Shown piece by piece: positions 9,651-17,765 of a stretch of DNA of 64,000 nucleotides (within the stretch, counting starts at the first letter, position 1; the number at the start of each line of letters is the position of its first letter). The position numbers and the translations under genes are program-made. The notes beneath the pieces are model-generated. The model had not been told where the DNA came from. It did no database searches and saw only the letters and a program-made list of their open reading frames with translations. The stretch comes from an uncultured Eubacteriales bacterium (GTDB taxonomy: Bacteria; Bacillota; Clostridia; Lachnospirales; CAMVHY01): the NCBI GenBank assembly GCA_948543815.1, contig CAOVHW010000003.1, positions 37,980-101,979 on the forward strand. Reading direction: 5' to 3'.

Positions 9651-10973
9651 ATGCAAAATTTAATCGATAATTTTGATGACATTCAATCTATTAAAAAAAA
9701 ACTTACCGTTATTAATATCGTTGATATCGCTGAAATCCTTGAAAATGTTGAAAACCATAAGCTCTTAAAAATCTTCCGCCTCCTCCCTAAAGATAAAGCT
9801 GCTGATGTCTTCTCCTATATGTCCCCTGAAAATCAGAAAATTATTATCGAAGCTATTACCGATAAAGAACTCGCTACTATCGTTAATGACTTATACCTCG
9901 ATGATACTGTTGACCTTTTAGAAGAATTACCCGCTAATGTCGTAAAAAAAGTCTTGAAAAATACTGACGGTGCTACTCGTAAAATTATTAACCAATTCCT
10001 TAATTATCCTGAAGATTCCGCCGGGAGTGTTATGACTATCGAATACGTCGACCTTAAAAAAAATCTCACTATCAAAGATGCTATCGATCGTATCCGTAAA
10101 ACTGTTGATGCGAAAGAAACTTTCGATATCTGTTACGTTACTGATAGTCATCGTATCTTAGAAGGTACCGTTTCATTCCGTGATATCTTACTCGCGAATG
10201 ATAATCAAAAAATTGAAGATATTATGGATAAAAATATTATCTTTGCACATACAACTGATGATAAAGAAATTGTTTCAAATATGTTTATGAAATATGATTG
10301 TTCATCACTTGCTGTCGTTGATAATGAAAAACGTTTAGTCGGTATTATTACTGTTGATGATGTTGTCGATATCATTCAAGATGAAAATACGGAAGACTTT
10401 GAATTAATGGCTGCAATAACTCCTTCTGAAAAACCTTACCTTAAAACAAATGTTTTTCGGCTCGCACTTAATCGTGTTCCATGGCTCCTATTCTTAATGC
10501 TCTCCGCAACTTTTACCGGTTTTGTTATCCATAATTTTGAGAATCAACTTGCTGCTCAATCTGTTTTAATTGCTTTTATTCCAATGTTAATGGATACGGG
10601 CGGAAATTCCGGCTCGCAGTCTGCTACTTTAGCAATTCGTGGATTAGCACTAAATGAAATTAAAGTTTCAGATTTTTTTATCATTATGATTAAGGAATCA
10701 TTTGTCGGATTAATTGCGGGAATCGTACTCGCTATATTTAATTTCGCACGATTAATTATTTTAAAATATGACCCATTAGTTTCATTAACAGTTTGTCTCA
10801 GCATTTTATTGACAGTTATATTAGCAAATGTTATCGGAGGAATTTTACCAATCCTTGCGAAATCATTAAAGCTTGACCCCGCACTTATGGCTGCACCACT
10901 TATTACGACAATAGTTGATGTAATATCACTCATTTCGTTTTTTACTATTGCCTCAATATTTTTACCTTTTTAA
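9651..10973 (+). CDS. mgtE: Magnesium transporter MgtE
   Basis: 440 residues. MgtE is a Mg2+ channel gated by its cytosolic domains. Seen: an N-terminal superhelical domain (LLPKDKAADVFSYM), a CBS pair (about 130-255, including SAGSVMTIEYV and GIITVDDVVDII), and a C-terminal membrane domain of about five helices with MDTGGNSGSQS, the pore signature. The ATG at 9651 has CTGGAGG upstream; an earlier ATG at 9621 in the same frame lacks a ribosome site. It stands alone between a terminator and the rpmG promoter. Confidence 0.93.
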   Translation: MQNLIDNFDDIQSIKKKLTVINIVDIAEILENVENHKLLKIFRLLPKDKAADVFSYMSPENQKIIIEAITDKELATIVNDLYLDDTVDLLEELPANVVKKVLKNTDGATRKIINQFLNYPEDSAGSVMTIEYVDLKKNLTIKDAIDRIRKTVDAKETFDICYVTDSHRILEGTVSFRDILLANDNQKIEDIMDKNIIFAHTTDDKEIVSNMFMKYDCSSLAVVDNEKRLVGIITVDDVVDIIQDENTEDFELMAAITPSEKPYLKTNVFRLALNRVPWLLFLMLSATFTGFVIHNFENQLAAQSVLIAFIPMLMDTGGNSGSQSATLAIRGLALNEIKVSDFFIIMIKESFVGLIAGIVLAIFNFARLIILKYDPLVSLTVCLSILLTVILANVIGGILPILAKSLKLDPALMAAPLITTIVDVISLISFFTIASIFLPF

Positions 10974-10980
10974 TTTTGTA

Positions 10981-11010
10981 TTGACATTTAAAATGAAATT
11001 ATGCTACAAT
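10981..11010 (+). promoter_or_regulatory. Sigma-70-type promoter for the rpmG operon
   Basis: TTGACA at 10981 and TACAAT at 11005, 18 bases apart, lie 39 bases before rpmG. This gives a near-consensus vegetative promoter. Confidence 0.75.
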
Positions 11011-11048
11011 TGCTAGGTTATTTTATTGATGATATATGAGGTGAAATT

Positions 11049-11201
11049 ATGAGGACTCCTATCGGTTTGGCTTGTACTAACTGTAAACGTAGAAATTACT
11101 TTACATCAAAAGATAAAAAGGCTCATCCCGAACGAATGGAAATTAAAAAATTTTGTAAGTTCTGCGCTACCCATACTATCCATAAAGAAACTAAAAATTA
11201 G
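11049..11201 (+). CDS. rpmG: 50S ribosomal protein L33
   Basis: 50 residues. Ribosomal large-subunit protein. It has the two zinc-binding pairs CTNC and CKFC, so it is the zinc-containing (C+) form. The ATG is preceded by TGAGGTGAAATT. It heads the rpmG-secE-nusG cluster, the usual place for one L33 copy in Bacillota. Confidence 0.95.
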   Translation: MRTPIGLACTNCKRRNYFTSKDKKAHPERMEIKKFCKFCATHTIHKETKN

Positions 11202-11215
11202 GACGTGATTCCGTA

Positions 11216-11413
11216 ATGGCTAAAAAATTAAAAACCTTCTTCTCCGATCTTAAAGGTGAGTATAAAAAAATTATCTGGCTCGATTTCAAAAATTTATGTA
11301 AACAAACTTATACCGTTATTGTAACTTGCTTTTTCTTTGGCTTTATCGTTTTCTTAATGGATATTATGTATGGTTTTAGCATGAACTATGCAATTGATTT
11401 TTTTTGTAAGTAG
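11216..11413 (+). CDS. secE: Preprotein translocase subunit SecE
   Basis: 65 residues, the short Gram-positive-like form with a single C-terminal membrane helix (about 38-60). Just before it is the conserved amphipathic region (FFSDLKGEYKKIIW). SecE clamps SecY in the Sec translocon. It sits between rpmG and nusG as in most bacteria. Confidence 0.93.
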   Translation: MAKKLKTFFSDLKGEYKKIIWLDFKNLCKQTYTVIVTCFFFGFIVFLMDIMYGFSMNYAIDFFCK

Positions 11414-11426
11414 AGGTTGATTCTAA

Positions 11427-11942
11427 ATGTCTGATGAACTTAAATGGTACGTCATTCATACTTATTCCGGTTATGAAAATAAAGTTAAGGCTAATCTAGA
11501 AAAAATTATCGAACATCGTAATCTCCATGATTTTATATCACAAGTTGAAGTCCCAATGCAGGAAGTTACCGAAATTAAAAATGGCCAGAAAAAAACTGTT
11601 ATGCGTAAAACTTTCCCCGGTTATGTCTTAGTAAAAATGATTATGAATGATGAAATGTGGAGCGTCGTTAGAAATACTCGCGGTGTTACCAGTTTCGTTG
11701 GTCCCGGCTCTAAACCTAGCCCATTAACCGATAGCGAATTAAATATCAGTTGTATCAATATCCATCAAGATATTGATTTGGAATTAGGTGAAAGCGTAAA
11801 AATAATTTCTGGACCGTTCGAAAATTCAATCGGTATCGTCTCCGAAATTAATCAAGCTAAATCTTCTGTTATCGTAAAATTATCAGTATTTGGTCGTGAA
11901 ACACCTGTCGAGTTGAGTTTTTCACAAATACAAAAAATTTAA
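11427..11942 (+). CDS. nusG: Transcription termination/antitermination factor NusG
   Basis: 171 residues. The N-terminal NGN domain begins WYVIHTYSGYENKVKANL and includes FPGYVLVKM and VRNTRGVTSFVG. The C-terminal KOW domain begins near VKIISGPFENSIGIV. It binds RNA polymerase and links transcription to translation or Rho. The start has AGAGGTTGA upstream. The next gene is rplK, 41 bases on. Confidence 0.96.
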   Translation: MSDELKWYVIHTYSGYENKVKANLEKIIEHRNLHDFISQVEVPMQEVTEIKNGQKKTVMRKTFPGYVLVKMIMNDEMWSVVRNTRGVTSFVGPGSKPSPLTDSELNISCINIHQDIDLELGESVKIISGPFENSIGIVSEINQAKSSVIVKLSVFGRETPVELSFSQIQKI

Positions 11943-11983
11943 TTTGATTTTTTTATAAATAAAAATGTAGGAGGAATTTTTTT

Positions 11984-12409
11984 ATGGCTAAAAAAATAAC
12001 AGGCTATGTAAAATTGCAAATAGCTGCCGGAAAAGCTACACCGGCTCCGCCAGTTGGACCTGCACTCGGTCAGCAAGGAATTAATATCAAAGGATTTTGT
12101 GATGAATTTAATAGCCGAACACAATCTCAAGCAGGCATGATAGTGCCGGTAGTTATAACAGTTTACCAGGATAAAACTTTTACTTTTATAACAAAAACAC
12201 CGCCGGTTGCTAATCTTTTAAAAAAGGCTTGCAATATTGAATCAGGCTCAAAAGTTCCTAACAAGGAAATTGTCTCTACAATTTCAAAAGAAAAAGTGAA
12301 AGAGATTGCGCAAACAAAAATGGCTGACTTAAATGCAGCAAGCTTGGAAGCAGCAATGAGTATGATTTGCGGTACCGCACGAAGTATGGGTATCAAAGTT
12401 GAAGATTAA
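11984..12409 (+). CDS. rplK: 50S ribosomal protein L11
   Basis: 141 residues, full length. It contains the conserved start [20 protein letters not shown] and the C-terminal rRNA-binding domain ending in RSMGIKVED. It belongs to the GTPase-associated centre. A GTAGGAGG ribosome site precedes the ATG. Confidence 0.97.
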   Translation: MAKKITGYVKLQIAAGKATPAPPVGPALGQQGINIKGFCDEFNSRTQSQAGMIVPVVITVYQDKTFTFITKTPPVANLLKKACNIESGSKVPNKEIVSTISKEKVKEIAQTKMADLNAASLEAAMSMICGTARSMGIKVED

Positions 12410-12460
12410 TTAATGAAATTGTGGAAGAATTATTTCGTTATTACCACTGGGAGGATTTTT

Positions 12461-13156
12461 ATGAAAAGAGGGAAAAAATATCTTGAAAAAGCAAAATTGG
12501 TTGACCGTTCAGTTTTGTATGATGTAAACGAAGCATTTGAGTTGATTCAAAAAACTACGATCGCTAAGTTTGACGAAAGTGTTGAAGCACATATAAAATT
12601 GGGCGTTGATAGCCGCTATGCAGAACAACAAGTTCGTGGCGCAGTTGTTTTGCCACATGGAACAGGGAAAAAAATTCGTATTCTTGTGTTTGCAAAAGGT
12701 CCGAAAGCCACGGAAGCTGAACAAGCTGGCGCAGATTTTGTTGGCGCTGAAGAGTTCATTCCGAAAATTCAAAATGAAAATTGGTTTGACTACGATGTTG
12801 TTATTGCAACTCCGGACATGATGGGAATCGTTGGGCGATTGGGTAAACTTCTCGGCCCAAAAGGTTTAATGCCAAATCCTAAAGCCGGAACAGTTACAAT
12901 GGATGTTGAAAAAGCTGTTAAAGAAATTAAAGCCGGAAAGATTGAATATCGTTTGGATAAATCAAACATTATTCACGTTGTGATTGGTAAAATTTCTTTT
13001 GGCACTGAAAAATTGAAAGAAAATTTTAACACACTTATCAATGCAATAATAAAAGCTCGGCCGTCGGCTGCAAAAGGTCAATATTTGCGCAGTGTTGCAA
13101 TTGCTTCGACAATGGGCCCAGGTATAAAATTAAATCCATTAAAAATTGCTGAATAA
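12461..13156 (+). CDS. rplA: 50S ribosomal protein L1
   Basis: 231 residues. Conserved L1 stalk motifs are seen: [31 protein letters not shown] and [10 protein letters not shown]. The ATG at 12461 follows CTGGGAGGATTTTT; the frame is open 16 codons earlier without a ribosome site. It is in the rplK-rplA-rplJ-rplL cluster. Confidence 0.97.
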   Translation: MKRGKKYLEKAKLVDRSVLYDVNEAFELIQKTTIAKFDESVEAHIKLGVDSRYAEQQVRGAVVLPHGTGKKIRILVFAKGPKATEAEQAGADFVGAEEFIPKIQNENWFDYDVVIATPDMMGIVGRLGKLLGPKGLMPNPKAGTVTMDVEKAVKEIKAGKIEYRLDKSNIIHVVIGKISFGTEKLKENFNTLINAIIKARPSAAKGQYLRSVAIASTMGPGIKLNPLKIAE

Positions 13157-13250
13157 AACCGTAGACAGCAGGTACAAAAATAAATCCTGCCGAGGAATTT
13201 AAAAATACTTCCTGTCTGCAGGAAGTATTTTTTTTGAAGGAGGTGAGCAC
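13157..13250 (+). promoter_or_regulatory. L10 leader (rplJ autoregulatory 5' region)
   Basis: The segment between rplA and rplJ has the layout of the L10 leader RNA. A GTAGACAGCAGGT...ATCCTGCCGAGG stem is followed by a terminator-like hairpin, AATACTTCCTG TCTG CAGGAAGTATT, and a T-run at about 13202-13236. Binding of the L10(L12)4 complex to such leaders represses rplJ-rplL. The leader identity rests on motif order and position. Confidence 0.8.
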
Positions 13251-13739
13251 ATGCCGAACATTGAAAAAAAGCAAGCAGTCGTTGCTGAAATAAAAGAAAA
13301 TTTGAATAATGCAGTATCCGTTGTTTTAGTAAATGCGCGCGGTTTAACTGTTGCAAAAGATAGTGAGCTACGTAAAAAATTGCGTGAGTCAGGAATATTT
13401 TACAAAGTATACAAAAATACAATGCTAAAGTTTGCAATTAAAGATTCAAAATTTGAACCATTGATCGAATACTTAAATGGCCCGACAGCTGTTGCAATTT
13501 CTTATGATGATGCAACCGCTTCCGCTAGAATTATGAATAAAGAAATGCGCGATGAGGAAAATTTTCAATTCAAAGCGGCAGTTATTGACGGTGTCTTTTA
13601 TGATACAAATGGTGTGAACGCAATTGCAAATATTCCGCCACGTGAAGAATTATTGGCAAAACTTCTCGGTTCGTTTAAATCACCAATGGCTTCATTTGCT
13701 CGCGTGATTAAAGCTATTGCTGAAAAAAATGTTGCTTAA
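13251..13739 (+). CDS. rplJ: 50S ribosomal protein L10
   Basis: 162 residues. It anchors the L7/L12 stalk on the ribosome. Seen: VNARGLTVAKDSELRKKLRE, FYKVYKNTML and LNGPTAVAI, ending with a C-terminal helix for L12 dimers. GAAGGAGGTGAG provides a very strong ribosome site. It follows the L10 leader and precedes rplL. Confidence 0.96.
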   Translation: MPNIEKKQAVVAEIKENLNNAVSVVLVNARGLTVAKDSELRKKLRESGIFYKVYKNTMLKFAIKDSKFEPLIEYLNGPTAVAISYDDATASARIMNKEMRDEENFQFKAAVIDGVFYDTNGVNAIANIPPREELLAKLLGSFKSPMASFARVIKAIAEKNVA

Positions 13740-13756
13740 TTTAAGGAGGTATTTTT

Positions 13757-14125
13757 ATGACTATTGATGAAATTATCGCTGCTATTAAAGAGTTATCCGT
13801 TTTAGAATTAAATGATTTAGTAAAAAAAGCTGAGGAAGAATTCGGTGTATCCGCTGCCGCTGGTATGATAGTTGCTGGCGCTGGTGCCGGTGTATCTGCT
13901 GCCGCTGAAGAAAAAACTGAATTTAACATCGAGTTAACTGAAGTTGGCGCTGAAAAAATTAAAGTTATCAAAGCCGTACGTGAAATTACTGGACTCGGTC
14001 TCAAAGAAGCTAAGGACATAGTTGACAATGCACCTAAAATTTTGAAAGAAGGCGCTGCAAAAGAAGAAGCAGAAGCCGCAAAAGCTAAACTCGAAGAAGT
14101 TGGTGCAAAAGTTACTTTAAAATAA
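13757..14125 (+). CDS. rplL: 50S ribosomal protein L7/L12
   Basis: 122 residues. The N-terminal dimerisation helix ([20 protein letters not shown]), an Ala/Gly hinge and the C-terminal factor-binding domain ([19 protein letters not shown]) are all present. TAAGGAGG lies upstream. The gene ends with a hairpin terminator that also reads against coaX. Confidence 0.97.
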   Translation: MTIDEIIAAIKELSVLELNDLVKKAEEEFGVSAAAGMIVAGAGAGVSAAAEEKTEFNIELTEVGAEKIKVIKAVREITGLGLKEAKDIVDNAPKILKEGAAKEEAEAAKAKLEEVGAKVTLK

Positions 14126-14130
14126 AAATT

Positions 14131-14166
14131 AAAAAGCTGAATTCAATGAGTTCAGCTTTTTTTATT
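14131..14166. terminator. Terminator between rplL and coaX
   Basis: AAAAAGCTGAA...TTCAGCTTTTT with T-runs on both strands serves convergent rplL and coaX. The GCTGAATTCA arm recurs in terminators near 54.0, 54.8 and 55.7 kb. Confidence 0.85.
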
Positions 14167-14922
14167 TGATTTGTAAATAATATTTAACCCTTTCAATAAT
14201 AAATCTTTTTCCAAATACATTTCATGATTACAAATTGGAACGATATATTCTGCCATTCCACCTGTTGCAATCGCAGTCATTTCCTTGCCTAATTCTTTTT
14301 CCATACGTTCAATTATACCATCCAACATTGACGCTGTGCCATACATAATACCACTGCACATGCTATCAATTGTATTCTTACCAATAATTTTTAGCGGTTT
14401 CTTCAACTGAATTGCTGGCAATTGAGCCGCACGATTAATCAATGCTTCCATTGATATTTGAATGCCAGGGATAATTGCGCCGCCTAAAAATAAATTGTCT
14501 TCATCTACAACTGTAATAGTTGTCGCCGTACCCATGTCAATAATAATTAACGGTGGTTCATATTCAGTAATTGCTGCAGCCGCTGTTACGATTAAATCAC
14601 TTCCCACTGCAGTAGGATTATCCGTACAAATATTTATTTTGGTTTGCATATCCGATTTTACTATCATCGGATTTTTTTTAATAATATTTTTTACTGCATT
14701 ATGTATCGAATTAAAAACTGGCGGTACTACCGACGAAATAATGCAGTCAAAAATTTCATTGCTTTTAATATCATACATATGTAACAAATTTTTAATTTCT
14801 AATTCATACTGATCTTGCGTCTTAATATAATCAGTAGCAATTCTGAACTGAAAAATAATTTTGTCATTACGAACGCCGCCAAAAACAATATTACTATTTC
14901 CAATATCAATTGCTAAAAGCAT
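14152..14922 (-). CDS. coaX: Type III pantothenate kinase
   Basis: 256 residues. It phosphorylates pantothenate, the first step of CoA synthesis. Seen: LLAIDIGNSNIVFG (phosphate-binding), the DMGTAT motif and GGAIIPGIQIS of the ASKHA fold. The ATG at 14922 is chosen over a GTG two codons upstream because AAGGAG is seven bases away. It lies 11 bases downstream of an ECF S component in the same direction. That neighbour and divergent coaBC point to a pantothenate/CoA block. Confidence 0.95.
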   Translation of the reverse strand: MLLAIDIGNSNIVFGGVRNDKIIFQFRIATDYIKTQDQYELEIKNLLHMYDIKSNEIFDCIISSVVPPVFNSIHNAVKNIIKKNPMIVKSDMQTKINICTDNPTAVGSDLIVTAAAAITEYEPPLIIIDMGTATTITVVDEDNLFLGGAIIPGIQISMEALINRAAQLPAIQLKKPLKIIGKNTIDSMCSGIMYGTASMLDGIIERMEKELGKEMTAIATGGMAEYIVPICNHEMYLEKDLLLKGLNIIYKSNKKS

Positions 14923-14933
14923 TTTCACTCTCC

Positions 14934-15551
14934 TTATTGTTTATAAACTGCAAACAAAACTTTCCCAATCATAGTAACTAATACTAAAGTTACAATTGCT
15001 TCAAGTACGCCTGATGTTCCAATTATACCGATAACCATTTTAAAAACAGATTCTATATTTGAATCCATAACTTTTGCACATTCCATTCCTAATAAAAAGT
15101 AAATGCTTCCCATCACTAAAATTGTATTTGTCATTGACCCAATAAAACCAACTATAGGTAACGCAATTAAATAATTAAGATTCAAATTTTTTAATAAAAT
15201 CCATAACCAACCTGCAACTATCCCTATCATAATACGACAAATAACAGCGATCCAAATAGCTTTTATCGCGCCAATTATATTAAAACTATAAAAAGGTGAG
15301 AACGCAAATGAAAGTAATGTCGGTGTTATCGTACTAATAATCATTGAGCATAAACCAAAAACTCCACCTAAAACTGCACCTGCTAATGGTCCTAAAAAAA
15401 TTGCTCCTAAAATTACTGGGATGTGCGTTGTAGTAGCTTTTATTAGTGGTAATGGAATCATTCCAATTGGAGTATTTGCTAAAGTAATTATAATCACTGA
15501 AAAAATTGAAACACCTGCTAGCCAACGCGTATTATATTTTTGTTTACTCAT
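14934..15551 (-). CDS. ECF transporter S component, probably pantothenate (PanT-like)
   Basis: 205 residues with about six membrane helices. An Ala/Gly-rich region, FLGPLAGAVLGGVFG, is typical of vitamin-binding S components. S components capture a vitamin and share an energising EcfAAT module, which is not in this window. The ATG at 15551 has GGTGA upstream; the frame extends 16 codons further without support. Pantothenate is inferred from the operon with coaX and the divergent coaBC; the sequence alone gives only the family. Confidence 0.75.
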   Translation of the reverse strand: MSKQKYNTRWLAGVSIFSVIIITLANTPIGMIPLPLIKATTTHIPVILGAIFLGPLAGAVLGGVFGLCSMIISTITPTLLSFAFSPFYSFNIIGAIKAIWIAVICRIMIGIVAGWLWILLKNLNLNYLIALPIVGFIGSMTNTILVMGSIYFLLGMECAKVMDSNIESVFKMVIGIIGTSGVLEAIVTLVLVTMIGKVLFAVYKQ

Positions 15552-15605
15552 TTTAATCACCATAAAAGTTTTTAAGTTGGTTGAAAATTTACAAATCAAA
15601 ATTAA

Positions 15606-15611
15606 ATTATA
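15606..15611 (-). promoter_or_regulatory. Probable extended -10 for the panT-like/coaX operon
   Basis: TATAAT preceded by TG one base away (TGATATAAT on the minus strand) lies 55 bases upstream of the start. No good -35 is seen, so this would be an extended -10 promoter. Confidence 0.45.
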
Positions 15612-15711
15612 TCATAAATTAAACAAAATAATATCACTCATCTTTAAATAATTATTAAAAAAAACTATAATCAAAATAAGTTATATCAAATAATTTTTAG
15701 GAGGAATTCAC

Positions 15712-16908
15712 ATGCTTCATGGAAAAACTGTATTATTAGGCGTATCTGGTAGTATTGCGGCCCATAAAGCTGCGGCATTAGCATCAGCATTAACAAAATT
15801 GCATGCCTCAGTAGAAGTTATTATGACAGAAAACGCGACAAAATTCATTTCACCATTGACATTTGAACAACTCACAGGTAACCGTATAATTGTGGACACA
15901 TTTGACCGAAATTTTGCGCACAAAGTTGAACATATTTCACTGGCAAAACGTGCTGATATTTTATTAATTGCTCCAGCAACTGCAAACATATGCGCTAAAC
16001 TTGCTCATGGTTTGGCTGACGATATGCTGACAACAACAGCATTAGCATGTTGTTGTCCAAAACTTATTTCTCCAGCGATGAACAGCAATATGTATAAAAA
16101 TCCGGTAACGCAAAACAATTTAGACATTTTACGAAAATATAATTGGGAAGTTATAACGCCTGCCAGTGGTCATTTAGCTTGCAACGCAATTGGAATCGGA
16201 AAAATGCCCGCAACAGAAATTTTAATTTCACATATTTTGCGTCAAATTGCTTTGCCACATGATATGAGCGGAAAAAATGTTTTAATAACTGCGGGACCGA
16301 CACAAGAATCGCTAGATCCAATCCGATATATCACAAATCACTCCAGCGGGAAAATGGGCTATGCATTAGCCAAGATTGCTATGCTGCGTGGAGCAAATGT
16401 TACTTTGATTTCCGGGCCTGTTTCTATTCAACCACCACAATTTGTGAAAACAATTTCTGTTGTTAGTGCGCAAGATATGTTTGAAGCGGTAAAGCAAAAT
16501 TTTTCACAAGCAGATTTTATTTTTAAAACTGCCGCTGTTGCAGATTATAAACCTAAAAATTATAGCAAAAACAAGTTAAAAAAAATTGACGATGCACCAA
16601 TTATTGCTTTGCAACGTAATCATGACATTTTGCAATACTTAGGCGAACATCGTCAAAATGGACAAATAATTTGTGGATTTTCTATGGAAACTGAAAATAT
16701 GCTGGAAAACAGCCAAAAAAAATTAAAAAATAAAAAAGTTGATATGATTTGCGCAAATAATATAAATACAACAGGCTTCGGCTCAGATACAAATATTGTA
16801 ACTATAATCACTGAAGATAAAATTTTGCAACTTCCTGAACTTTTAAAAGAAGATGTTGCAAAACAAATACTTGATCAAGCACTTATTTTATCAAAAAAAT
16901 ATCAATAA
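15712..16908 (+). CDS. coaBC: Bifunctional phosphopantothenoylcysteine decarboxylase / phosphopantothenate-cysteine ligase
   Basis: 398 residues. The N-terminal CoaC flavoprotein domain (about 1-175) has GVSGSIAAHKAAALAS, a central PAMNSNMY and the substrate-loop cysteine in GHLACNAIGIGKMP. The C-terminal CoaB domain begins at KNVLITAGPTQESLDPIR and includes NHSSGKMGYALA and AAVADYKP. It makes 4'-phosphopantetheine from phosphopantothenate and cysteine using CTP. TTAGGAGG precedes the ATG. It is divergent from the pantothenate uptake and kinase genes. Confidence 0.96.
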   Translation: MLHGKTVLLGVSGSIAAHKAAALASALTKLHASVEVIMTENATKFISPLTFEQLTGNRIIVDTFDRNFAHKVEHISLAKRADILLIAPATANICAKLAHGLADDMLTTTALACCCPKLISPAMNSNMYKNPVTQNNLDILRKYNWEVITPASGHLACNAIGIGKMPATEILISHILRQIALPHDMSGKNVLITAGPTQESLDPIRYITNHSSGKMGYALAKIAMLRGANVTLISGPVSIQPPQFVKTISVVSAQDMFEAVKQNFSQADFIFKTAAVADYKPKNYSKNKLKKIDDAPIIALQRNHDILQYLGEHRQNGQIICGFSMETENMLENSQKKLKNKKVDMICANNINTTGFGSDTNIVTIITEDKILQLPELLKEDVAKQILDQALILSKKYQ

Positions 16909-16920
16909 TGATTAACATAA

Positions 16921-16950
16921 AAAAATCCGGATTCCCTCCGGATTTTTTTT
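16921..16950. terminator. Bidirectional terminator after coaBC
   Basis: AAAAATCCGG and CCGGATTTTT with a seven-base loop and T-runs both ways, between convergent coaBC and the small gene at 16949. Confidence 0.88.
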
Positions 16951-17212
16951 ATCTTGGACATTCTTGACATTCTACAAGTGATGGTACTGGAGCATTTATA
17001 TTTTTAAATTGACTTTGCTTAAGCACTTCCATTGCTTTTTCAAGTAATTTCTTTTGTTCATGTACTGATTCATCAATTATTTTTATTAATTCATTCAAAT
17101 GATTATCTTGCAAAGGTTTAAGTTTAATTTCATCATAAAAACTATATTCTTCGGCAATTACTTTTTTTGACTCATTCATTACTGTACTGAACATTTCTGT
17201 CACTTTCACCAA
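16949..17212 (-). CDS. Small hypothetical protein, helical
   Basis: Up to 87 residues. Predicted almost entirely helical and charged (ELIKIIDESVHEQKKLLEKAM), ending in a short tail with VECQECPR, a CxxC pair that could bind metal. No family recognised. The longest reading overlaps the upstream gene by 41 bases. A shorter start at 17179 (76 residues) would overlap it by eight bases (ATGAATGA) and suggest translational coupling. The two genes probably form one transcript. Confidence 0.55.
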   Translation of the reverse strand: MVKVTEMFSTVMNESKKVIAEEYSFYDEIKLKPLQDNHLNELIKIIDESVHEQKKLLEKAMEVLKQSQFKNINAPVPSLVECQECPR

Positions 17213-17654
17213 TTGGTAATAGCTGATTTTTCATTAATCGTAAAAAATAATTTTGAAAAGATCGAACTGGAAACTGGCTGTTTGGCGAAGATTGATTTTG
17301 CTTAAAAGGATTATTTTGAGATTTACCATTCCATAAATCAACAAATAAATTTACTAATTGATCTAAGCTATCATCCCTAGCATCTATAGATAATACATCA
17401 TCACTCTTAGTAAATCCAAAAAGTTCAAATAAGGACTTGCTAGTATCCAATTTTATTTCTGAAAGATATGAATTTAAATTATCTGAAAATAAAATTATAA
17501 ATCTTATAACTTGATTTTTATTAAGAGACAAACGCCTCATCAAAGATTCTATATAATTATCATCATTCACCAAATTATTTATTTCGTCAACTTTTAATTC
17601 AAGTAAAAGATCAATAAATAATTTTATTTGTTGCTTTTCAATTGCTTCAGAGAT
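17172..17654 (-). CDS. Hypothetical protein with possible ATC start codon
   Basis: No family recognised. The first canonical in-frame start is TTG at 17573 (133 residues), which lacks a ribosome site. The frame stays open for 27 more codons to an ATC at 17654 placed six bases after GAGGAG, and the next in-frame stop is eight codons before that. The extra N-terminus (SEAIEKQQIKLFIDLLLELK) looks like coding helix. I therefore give 160 residues from ATC, with TTG as the alternative. Mid-protein it has FELFGFTKSDDV; the C-terminal third has an NQSSPNSQ linker and a basic end. It is coupled to the small gene downstream. Confidence 0.5.
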   Translation of the reverse strand: MSEAIEKQQIKLFIDLLLELKVDEINNLVNDDNYIESLMRRLSLNKNQVIRFIILFSDNLNSYLSEIKLDTSKSLFELFGFTKSDDVLSIDARDDSLDQLVNLFVDLWNGKSQNNPFKQNQSSPNSQFPVRSFQNYFLRLMKNQLLPIGESDRNVQYSNE

Positions 17655-17765
17655 AAAAAACTCCTCTTTAAAATATATTCAAAATAGTTACGTTTTTATT
17701 ATATAACAAATAAATATATAATTGCAAGTAAAATTTTCTAGAAATTTTATTAAGTCAAAAAAATT

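Noticed and set aside
13038..13437. Antisense frames over rplA-rplJ
   Set aside because: They overlap highly conserved ribosomal protein genes and the L10 leader on the other strand.
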